Assembly (NCBI GenBank): GCA_002454505.1
Contig: DKJA01000180.1
Span: forward strand, 13,377 to 77,376
DNA from: Oxalobacteraceae bacterium UBA6704
Lineage (GTDB): Bacteria; Pseudomonadota; Gammaproteobacteria; Burkholderiales; Burkholderiaceae_D
Length of the DNA stretch: 64,000 bases
Reading direction: 5' to 3'
Shown here: one piece after another, positions 57,557 through 64,000 of the stretch
Position numbering within the stretch: the stretch's first letter is position 1
Layout of the letters: each line of letters opens with the position of its first letter
Translations under genes and position numbers: made by a program
Notes under the pieces: generated by a model
Told to the model about the DNA's origin: nothing
What the model saw: only the letters and a program-made list of their open reading frames with translations
Databases searched by the model: none

Positions 57557-59569
57557 ATGGCACAGATCGCCTCCTCCAGTTTCTCCATCCGCATCGTCGC
57601 CGCGGGCAAAGCGATCGGCAGCTTCCAGCTGGTCTCGACGGCCGGCGGCACCGCGCTGCCGTTCGCGCTGGGCTATGCGTTCCGCCGCGGCGACGTGCCG
57701 GCCGGCTCGTCCGTCGTGGCCAGCCTGCCGGACGTGCAGGTCACGCCGAAAAACGCGTGGCCGGACGGCTCGCTGAAATTCGCCATCGTGGCCGGCCGCG
57801 CCAGCCTGCGGGCCGGCAGCAGCCAGACGGTGACGCTGAAGCTGGCGCCCGCCGCCACCGGCACCGTGCTGACCACCGCGCAACTGCGCGCCACCGGCAT
57901 CACGGCCAGCGTGGCGGCCGGCAGCTTCGGCACCGTCAGCTGGTCCGGCGCGGACTGGGACGCGCCGCTGCGCACATGGCTGGCCGGCCCGCAGATGACG
58001 TCGTGGATCTACCGCAAGCCGGTGGGCGCCGATCCGCACCTCGTGGCATGGCTGGAAGTGCGGCTGTATGCGGGCGGCGCCGTCGAAGTGCTGCCCTGGG
58101 TGGAGAACGGCTACCTCAAAGTGGCCGGCCCCACCAACAAGAATGCCACCTATGCCTTCACGCTGGGCGGCACGCAGCGCTTTGCCGCCGCGATCGACCT
58201 GCCCCACCATTGCCGCACCGTGCTGGCGTCGGGCGGCACGTTCATTCACTGGCTGGGCACCGCGCCGGACGTGCTGGCCACGCACGACCGCACCTACCTG
58301 CAGTCGACCGGCCTGGTGCCCGCCTACCGCGCCCAGGTGCCGGCCGGCGCCACCGTGCTGAGCCGGATCGTGCAGACCTACACGCCTCTGCAGCAGGGCA
58401 ATTATTCGACGGCGATGGGCCAGGGCGGCTACCAGCCGGCCATCGGCCTGCTGCCGGAATGGGACGTGGTGTACCTCGCCAGCACCGATCCGCGCGCCGT
58501 GGCCGGCGTGATCGTCAACGCCTACAGCGCCGGCCGCTACGGCATCCATTATCGCGACGAAACCACGCAGCAGCCGCTGCGCTTCTCGGCCTACCCGAAC
58601 CTGGTGGTGGGCGGCAACAGCGGCATCGACAACAGCGGCGCATCGAGCAAGGACCAGTACACGCCGAACGGTTCCGGCACGCCGCCGGCCACGTGGGACT
58701 CGCCGCACCACCCGTCGCTGGGCTACATGGCCTACCTGCTGACGGGGCGCTTCTATTTCATGGAGGAAGTGCAGTTCTCGGCCACGGTCAACTTCCTGAA
58801 GAACACGGACGTGACGCGCCAGTTCTCCGCCGGCGTGTTCCTGTCGAACGCGGGCGCCAACACGACCCGCGGTGCGGCCTGGGCGCTGCGCACGCTGGGC
58901 CAGGCGTTCACCGTCACGCCGGACGCCGACACCGCCCTGCGCAACGAATTCCTCGCATCGCTGGCGGCCAACGTGGAGTATTACCACGCCACCTATGTGG
59001 CGCAGCCGAACAACCCGCAGGGCGTGGTGTGGCCGTATTCCAGCTACACCACGAGCTACTGGTCCGAGGCGATGTGGATGCAGGACTTCTTCACGGCCGC
59101 CACCGGCTACCTGATCGACCTGGCGCCGCCGCTGCCGGCTGCCGGCACGGCGCACCTCGCCGCGTTCTTCGCGTGGAAGGCGAAAAGCGCGGTCAGCCGG
59201 CTGGGAGGCACGGCCACCACCGAGTACCTGTTCAGCGATGCCGCCCAGTACACGATGGCCGTGGCGCCCAGCGACAAGGCCGACTACGGCACCGGCACGG
59301 GCCCGTGGTACGCCAACTGGGGCGAGATCTACCAGGCCACGCTGGGCCAGCCGAATCCCGGCGTGGCCGCGCCGCTGCGAGGCGCATATTTCCCTGACCC
59401 CACCAGCTACTGGGGCAACTTCCTGCCGGCGATCGCGTACGCGGTGCAGCACAATGTCCCGGGCGCGCGCGAAGCGTATGCCCGGATGACGGGCGCGTCG
59501 AACTGGAACCAGTTCGAGGCTGCGCTGAACGAAGCGCCCGTCTGGGGCGTCAAGCCCAGGTCGGCCTGA
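57557..59569 (+). CDS. Large predicted secreted protein with RIFT-like N-terminal domain, no signal peptide of its own
   Basis: A 670-residue protein beginning MAQIASSSFSIRIVAAGK, which reads like the last strand of an Ig-like domain rather than an N-terminus. Then comes a segment (PFALGYAFRRGDVPAGSSVV, NAWPDGSLKFAIVAG) that resembles the RIFT-barrel region of YetA/rhamnogalacturonan-lyase-type proteins. The remaining ~500 residues contain aromatic-rich helical segments, e.g. HHPSLGYMAYLLTGRFYFME and YTTSYWSEAMWMQDFFTAAT, as in alpha/alpha-barrel polysaccharide enzymes. No signal peptide is present, so export would need fusion with the upstream lipoprotein. Function is tentative. Confidence 0.75.
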   Translation: MAQIASSSFSIRIVAAGKAIGSFQLVSTAGGTALPFALGYAFRRGDVPAGSSVVASLPDVQVTPKNAWPDGSLKFAIVAGRASLRAGSSQTVTLKLAPAATGTVLTTAQLRATGITASVAAGSFGTVSWSGADWDAPLRTWLAGPQMTSWIYRKPVGADPHLVAWLEVRLYAGGAVEVLPWVENGYLKVAGPTNKNATYAFTLGGTQRFAAAIDLPHHCRTVLASGGTFIHWLGTAPDVLATHDRTYLQSTGLVPAYRAQVPAGATVLSRIVQTYTPLQQGNYSTAMGQGGYQPAIGLLPEWDVVYLASTDPRAVAGVIVNAYSAGRYGIHYRDETTQQPLRFSAYPNLVVGGNSGIDNSGASSKDQYTPNGSGTPPATWDSPHHPSLGYMAYLLTGRFYFMEEVQFSATVNFLKNTDVTRQFSAGVFLSNAGANTTRGAAWALRTLGQAFTVTPDADTALRNEFLASLAANVEYYHATYVAQPNNPQGVVWPYSSYTTSYWSEAMWMQDFFTAATGYLIDLAPPLPAAGTAHLAAFFAWKAKSAVSRLGGTATTEYLFSDAAQYTMAVAPSDKADYGTGTGPWYANWGEIYQATLGQPNPGVAAPLRGAYFPDPTSYWGNFLPAIAYAVQHNVPGAREAYARMTGASNWNQFEAALNEAPVWGVKPRSA

Positions 59570-59588
59570 TCGCGTTTGAGGAAATAAC

Positions 59589-60851
59589 ATGGCCCAGGTC
59601 GCATCCAACCCCTTCCGCATCCAGATCGTCGCGAACACGGCGCCCGAAGGCGTGCCCGCCTGGGTGCCGCCGCCCGGCTACTTTGCCGACGTGCCGATGC
59701 GGAACGCGCCGCAGGACGTGCTGCCCGCGCTGTACGCCGCGTCCGGCGCGTCCGTGATGGACAGCCCGTTCACCGTATGGGGCGGCAGCGCCATCCTGCG
59801 CGAATACAGCGGGCTCGGTGCGCAGGTGTATTACTCGGGCGGCCACGAAGCGAGCAGCGCGCTGCCGAACGTGCAGTTCGCGCTGGTCTGCGACTTCAGC
59901 ACGCTGACGTGGAGCGTGGCCAACCTGCCGCAGGCGGCCAACCTGTCCAGCAGCTTCGTCAACGGCTACGCGCCGGACAGAACGCCATACACGCCGCACA
60001 CCTATCTCGGCCTGCAGGAAGTGCCGCGCGCGTGGGGCGGCGGGCCGCGCGGCTCGCTGGTGTCGTTCTTCTGGGCCGGCAGCTCGTTCGAGAACCGCAT
60101 CAACCTGCTGGACGTGTCGCAGACCGTCGGCGGCTACGCCCGCCTGGCAACGACGCAGGCGCAGAATGCCGACCCGACCCGCATCCGCTTCACCGCGACG
60201 GGCGCCAGCACGGGCACCTACCCGATCACCGTGCAGGACGATGCCCGCCAGGGCTGGTGGGTGGCCGCCAGCGGCAGCGCCGACTTCACGCTGTTCGTCA
60301 GCCACACGGGCGACATCCTGCAATACCGCGCGCTGGGCGGCAACCTGGCCAACGGCACGCTGGTGCTGTGCCCGAAACTGAACCTGCTGGTGGCGCTGGA
60401 CGGCGGCTACTCGTCCGGCCCGTATGCGGGCACGGGCTACCGCAAGCTGTACATCCGCGAGCTGGCCAGCGGCAGCTACACGACCAACACGACGGTGGGC
60501 GACGTGCCGTCGCTGCAGGAAGGTTACGACGGCAACGGCCGCAACTACCACCGCCCGGATGCGCTGGGCCTGCAATGGGTGGAAGAGCTGGGCTGCGCGG
60601 TGGGGCTGGACCAGTCGGTGTCCCCGCCCGTCATCGTCAGGCTGACGCCGCCCGCGGCCGATCCCGCCAATTCACCGTGGACGTGGTCCACCGTGCCCGT
60701 GCAGCACTGGCCGTCGGATGGCAGCGGACAGGCCGAGCTGCAGAGCGTGCTGAACAACGTGTGGTCGAAGTTCCGGTGGGTGCCGGCGCTGCATGCGTTC
60801 GTGTACGGCACGGGGCGGAACAAGAAGCCGCAGGTGATCAGGATCGTGTGA
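59589..60851 (+). CDS. Predicted beta-propeller-like protein, function unknown
   Basis: A 420-residue protein starting MAQVASNPFRIQIVANTAPE, very like the start of the preceding gene. It has its own ribosome site (GAGGAAATAAC) and an in-frame stop upstream, so this start is genuine. The rest shows kelch-like strands: AQVYYSGGHEASSALPNVQF, LDGGYSSGPYAG and WVPALHAFVYGTGRNKKPQV. No signal peptide or membrane helix is seen. It lies 19 bases after the preceding stop, so the two are co-transcribed. Confidence 0.75.
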   Translation: MAQVASNPFRIQIVANTAPEGVPAWVPPPGYFADVPMRNAPQDVLPALYAASGASVMDSPFTVWGGSAILREYSGLGAQVYYSGGHEASSALPNVQFALVCDFSTLTWSVANLPQAANLSSSFVNGYAPDRTPYTPHTYLGLQEVPRAWGGGPRGSLVSFFWAGSSFENRINLLDVSQTVGGYARLATTQAQNADPTRIRFTATGASTGTYPITVQDDARQGWWVAASGSADFTLFVSHTGDILQYRALGGNLANGTLVLCPKLNLLVALDGGYSSGPYAGTGYRKLYIRELASGSYTTNTTVGDVPSLQEGYDGNGRNYHRPDALGLQWVEELGCAVGLDQSVSPPVIVRLTPPAADPANSPWTWSTVPVQHWPSDGSGQAELQSVLNNVWSKFRWVPALHAFVYGTGRNKKPQVIRIV

Positions 60852-60855
60852 GCCG

Positions 60856-61158
60856 TCAGGCCCATGCAGCCTGCAGCGCCAGCAGCAGGCCGTACGACAG
60901 CAGGCTGCCGCCGGCCAGTACCGCCCACACCCGCCATATGCTGCGGGTAGAGAAGATCCAGATCACCACAACGGTGTACACGGTGAAACTGAGCAGGCTG
61001 GCCGCCAGCACGCCGTCGGCGCGGCTGGCGTTCGTCAGCCACGGCAGCAGCAGCGCCAGCACGGCCGACAGAAGCGAAGTCAGCCCATAGCCGCCGAGGC
61101 CGGCGGCAAGCACCCGGCTGGCAATCGCCCACCGATAGCGCGACGGTTTCGCGTTCAT
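60856..61158 (-). CDS. DUF3649-type small membrane protein of the iron-uptake cluster
   Basis: A 100-residue protein with three hydrophobic helices: VLAAGLGGYGLTSLLSAVLA, LAASLLSFTVYTVVVIWIF and VWAVLAGGSLLSYGLLLALQ. This pattern and the position after a PepSY membrane protein and a siderophore receptor match DUF3649 (iron uptake) proteins. The ATG at 61158 overlaps the preceding stop as ATGA. The exact function is unknown. Confidence 0.75.
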   Translation of the reverse strand: MNAKPSRYRWAIASRVLAAGLGGYGLTSLLSAVLALLLPWLTNASRADGVLAASLLSFTVYTVVVIWIFSTRSIWRVWAVLAGGSLLSYGLLLALQAAWA

Positions 61159-62723
61159 GGCCTGCCCTCCTTCATGGACCAGCTGCGCCGCACCCGCCAC
61201 GCGATGTACGCCAGCGTCACGCCGAAGCCGATGGCACCCAGCTCGACACCGGCCCGCTGCCAGTCGCCCGCCTGCCCGTACATCCACAGGTTCTGCCCGG
61301 TAGTGAAATGGTTCAACAGCGGCAGTGCCAGGCACAGCACCGCGGCGATACCGAACTGTTCGACCCACGCGCGTGCCGGCGGCCGACACAGCGCGTGCAG
61401 CAGCGTCGCCAGCCAGATCAGCAGGAAGGCGCGGATCTCCCAGGCCGGCCGCTGCGCCAATTCGATCGGCAGCAGGCGATTGGCGTAGAAGTAGCCGATG
61501 CTGGCGAGCGCGATGCCGGCCATTGCAGCCACATTGAACGCTTCCACCACGCGGTACACGCGCGCGGTGGCGCCGCCGAACTCCTGCGCGCTTTTCTTGC
61601 GGCGCTTGACGCAGAACAGGATGGTGCCCGTCGCCATCATCGCCGTGCCCATCAGGCCGCTGACGAAATACAGCCACTTCATGCTCCAGCCGCCGAAGCG
61701 CACCAGGTGCAGGGCCTTCATCACTTCGTGCACGTCGCTGTCCGCGTCGGCGCGGGGACGCTGCACTTCCAGGACGGCGCCGCTGACGCCATCGAACGCC
61801 ACGCTCGCGACGGGACTGAGGATGGCGCCGGTGCGGGCGTTGTCGTCCGCCGGCCCGAACACGCGCACCACCATGCCGGCGCGGCCCGGCTGTTCGACGA
61901 CCACGCGGCGTGCGGGACGGTCCGTCAGCTGCTCCGCTTTCGCCAGCACCGGCGCCAGCTCGTGCATCGGCGCCGGTGCGCCGCCACGCGCGCGAGGTGC
62001 CGGCGTTGTGCCGCCATCGAGTTCCGCCTGGTAGCGCTGGTAGGCATCCGGCTGCGGTCCATACGCTGCCTGCAGCGGCCACGGCATATAGCTCGAATAG
62101 AAAAAGGCCAGTCCGGTATAGACGATCATGAACTGGAACGGCAGCGCCAGCACGGCTGTCAGGTTGTGCGCATCGAGCCACGAGCGCTGGCCCTTGCCGG
62201 GCCGGAACGTGAAGAAATCCTGGAAGATCCGCTTGTGCACCACCACGCCGGACACCAGCGCCACCAGCATGCACATCGACACCCAGCCCACCAGCCAGTA
62301 ACCGGGCGTGTCGGCCTGCAGCATGTAGTGGAAGGACATGAAATGGCGGCCGCCCTCGGTCTGGCGGCTGGCCGGCGTGGCCAGCAGTGCGCCGCTGGAA
62401 GGGTCCAGCATCGCCTGGCCGCCGCCCTGCCAGGCGAGCAGCAGCGGCGCGCCGGCGCGCTCGGGCAGCTCGATGCGCCAGAACCGCGCCTTGGCCGCCT
62501 GCGCCGCAAGGTGGTTCGCCGCCTCGCGCAGCACGGGCGCGCCGATGCCGGCATCGGCGCCGGGCACGGCCTGCAGCACGGGCTTGGCTTCCATCCATTG
62601 CGTGATCGGCAGGCGGAAGATGCTGAGCGTGCCCGTCAGGAAGATCGCGCACAGCAGCCAGCCGGCCGTCAGGCCGCACCACGTGTGCAGCCAGGCCATC
62701 TGTTGACGGAAACCGTCCTTCAT
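61155..62723 (-). CDS. PepSY-associated membrane protein (iron-regulated)
   Basis: A 522-residue inner-membrane protein with four or more hydrophobic helices and periplasmic PepSY-type regions. It starts MKDGFRQQMAWLHTWCGLTA, with the first helix and the conserved WLHTWCG motif. Others include YWLVGWVSMCMLVALVSGVV and WSMKWLYFVSGLMGTAMMAT. Members cluster with siderophore receptors and may reduce ferric siderophores or regulate uptake. It lies nine bases after the TonB receptor gene and overlaps DUF3649. Confidence 0.88.
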   Translation of the reverse strand: MKDGFRQQMAWLHTWCGLTAGWLLCAIFLTGTLSIFRLPITQWMEAKPVLQAVPGADAGIGAPVLREAANHLAAQAAKARFWRIELPERAGAPLLLAWQGGGQAMLDPSSGALLATPASRQTEGGRHFMSFHYMLQADTPGYWLVGWVSMCMLVALVSGVVVHKRIFQDFFTFRPGKGQRSWLDAHNLTAVLALPFQFMIVYTGLAFFYSSYMPWPLQAAYGPQPDAYQRYQAELDGGTTPAPRARGGAPAPMHELAPVLAKAEQLTDRPARRVVVEQPGRAGMVVRVFGPADDNARTGAILSPVASVAFDGVSGAVLEVQRPRADADSDVHEVMKALHLVRFGGWSMKWLYFVSGLMGTAMMATGTILFCVKRRKKSAQEFGGATARVYRVVEAFNVAAMAGIALASIGYFYANRLLPIELAQRPAWEIRAFLLIWLATLLHALCRPPARAWVEQFGIAAVLCLALPLLNHFTTGQNLWMYGQAGDWQRAGVELGAIGFGVTLAYIAWRVRRSWSMKEGRP

Positions 62724-62732
62724 CGGCTGCGC

Positions 62733-64000
62733 TTAGAACGCGCCGCGCAGGGTCAGCGTCGCATTGCGCGGGTCGCCGTAATAGCTGCCGTTCACGAAGG
62801 CCGACAGCGTGCTGTAGTAACGCTTGTCGAACAGGTTGTTCAGGTTCAGCGTGGCGGACCAGCGGGGATTGATCTGGTACTTGACCATGCCGTTCCACAC
62901 CGCACGGCCGCTCATTTCCGCCGTCAGCAGGCCGATCGTCCGGTAGCTGGGCGTCTGGCTGTTGACGCCGCCGCCGAACGTGAAGTCGTGCAGCACGCCA
63001 GTCGGCTGGTACGTCGTCCACAGGCGCAGCATGTGTTTCGGCGTGTAGCTGTTGAACGCAAGGCCTTCACTGTTGACGTCTTCCAGATACTTCGTGGTGT
63101 TGAAGGTATAGCCGGCAAACACGTTCCACCGCTTGGCCAGCTCGCCACTGATCTCCGCATCCAGGCCCTGGCTGCGCACCTTGCCCGTGTCGATATAGCA
63201 GTAGTAGTCGCTGCGGCAGGTCGGGCTGGTGCTGAAGTCTTCCTGCGCGCGGTGTTTCTGTTCCACGCGGAACAGCGCCACCGACGCGTTGGCGCGGCCA
63301 TCGAGCAGCTCGCCCTTGATGCCCAGCTCGTAGTTGGCGCCGATCATCGGCTTCAGCGCCTCGCCCGATTCCTTCTGCTCGTACTGCGGCGCGAAGATGT
63401 CCGCATAGCTGGCATAGGCCGACCATTGCGGCGTGATTTCATAGATCAGGCCGGCATACGGCGTCAGCTTGGCGTGCTCGCCCTGGTTGGTGGTCGATAC
63501 CGATGGCGCATTGCCGGTAGTGACGGTGTCCCAGATCGTGCGCGACCAGCTCAGGCGGCCGCCGACCACCAGCTTCAATGGATCGGTTAGTTGCATTCTC
63601 AGCGCACTGTACACACCGAATTCACGCGCCTTGCCGATACGCCCCTCCTTCACCACCGCGTAGATCGATTCGTCGGTGGGTTCGGCAAAGCCTGGATCGA
63701 AGGTGTTGATGTTGTACGTGAGGTAGTTGCTGCTGACACCGTAGATCGTGTCCACCTTGGCATGCGTGTAGGTCATGCCGGCCACCAGTTCATGGCGGCG
63801 GCCGAACGCGTCGAACTTGCCGGTCACGTTGGCGTCCAGGCCGGACAGCTCCGTGTCGGCCAGCGTGATCGATGCCCGCAGCGCGCCGCGCAACGTGGTC
63901 GGGTTGATCGCCTGGCCCGAGCCGGCGTACTTCATGTCGTTCTTTTCCTTCACATACACGGTGCTGAGCTTGAAGGTCCAGTCGTCGTCGATGTGATGGG
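62733..64000 (-). CDS. TonB-dependent siderophore receptor, C-terminal part (cut by window end)
   Basis: Only the barrel half lies in the window; the frame is open to base 64000. It begins within HHIDDDWTFKLSTVYVKEKN and contains RHELVAGMTYTHAKVDTIYG and LTPYAGLIYEITPQWSAYAS. It ends TLTLRGAF with a terminal Phe. YASYADIFAPQYEQKESGEALK is typical of ferric-siderophore receptors such as FhuE or FpvA types. It leads an operon with the PepSY and DUF3649 genes; iron control by Fur is expected but its promoter is outside the window. Confidence 0.9.
   Translation of the reverse strand, partial: HHIDDDWTFKLSTVYVKEKNDMKYAGSGQAINPTTLRGALRASITLADTELSGLDANVTGKFDAFGRRHELVAGMTYTHAKVDTIYGVSSNYLTYNINTFDPGFAEPTDESIYAVVKEGRIGKAREFGVYSALRMQLTDPLKLVVGGRLSWSRTIWDTVTTGNAPSVSTTNQGEHAKLTPYAGLIYEITPQWSAYASYADIFAPQYEQKESGEALKPMIGANYELGIKGELLDGRANASVALFRVEQKHRAQEDFSTSPTCRSDYYCYIDTGKVRSQGLDAEISGELAKRWNVFAGYTFNTTKYLEDVNSEGLAFNSYTPKHMLRLWTTYQPTGVLHDFTFGGGVNSQTPSYRTIGLLTAEMSGRAVWNGMVKYQINPRWSATLNLNNLFDKRYYSTLSAFVNGSYYGDPRNATLTLRGAF

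Noticed and set aside
61308..63590. 760-codon plus-strand frame across the PepSY and siderophore receptor genes
   Set aside because: It spans two real minus-strand genes and their junction, and is Arg/Gln-rich nonsense.

Overview
The window looks like chromosome from a high-GC betaproteobacterium of the Oxalobacteraceae, most like the Massilia/Duganella/Pseudoduganella group. This is inferred from gene content and order and from the protein sequences; no database search was possible. Signs include a Gram-negative porin, LpxL-type acyltransferases, TonB-dependent receptors, an SAH riboswitch before ahcY, a one-cysteine DksA beside hslVU, and a full type II secretion operon. Coding density is high. 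I saw no tRNA, rRNA, CRISPR array, prophage or intact insertion sequence.

Layout. 1-1846: a cut-off M14 carboxypeptidase and a secreted S41 lipoprotein protease. 1909-7429: aromatic amino acid catabolism (indolepyruvate:ferredoxin oxidoreductase and hpd) with a divergent Lrp/AsnC regulator and palindromic operators. 7549-11455: a TonB-dependent receptor overlapping a secreted PHP-domain phosphoesterase. 11457-17511: an acetyltransferase, an internally deleted RecG-like regulator, cca, a glutathione S-transferase, a Slt-type lytic transglycosylase and 5-formyl-THF cyclo-ligase. 17561-21646: the methyl cycle (metF, a small membrane protein, ahcY with its SAH riboswitch, metK). 21861-24471: two lipid A acyltransferase paralogues and dapF. 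24478-27445: a Sel1-repeat protein and a porin. 27570-34485: a DUF484 protein, xerC, a COG0523 metal GTPase, dksA, a duplicated STAS protein, hslV, hslU and a small basic protein.

34565-45465: a twelve-gene type II secretion operon on the minus strand, in the order G-H-I-J-K-L-M-N-D-E-F-C. 45554-50093: gpmA-envC-ctpA-moeB, also minus. 50207-53119: rhodanese, grxC, secB, an SH3 protein and gpsA. 53216-56575: a GtrA flippase, a GtrB-like transferase, a coupled 47-residue ORF and a large polytopic membrane protein, probably for surface glycan modification. 56589-60851: a cupin and an unusual three-gene set of predicted surface/secreted proteins in which an Ig-like domain appears split between genes. 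60856-64000: an iron-uptake operon (DUF3649 protein, PepSY membrane protein, siderophore receptor cut by the window end).

The main non-coding signals are a dispersed family of palindromes with the core GGKGACAGNCYCC at four intergenic sites, the SAH riboswitch, and the operators between hpd and its regulator. No wholly new defence or mobile system was recognised. The most unusual loci are the split Ig-like cassette (57088-60851), the palindrome family, the coupled 47-residue ORF and the TonB/PHP pair.
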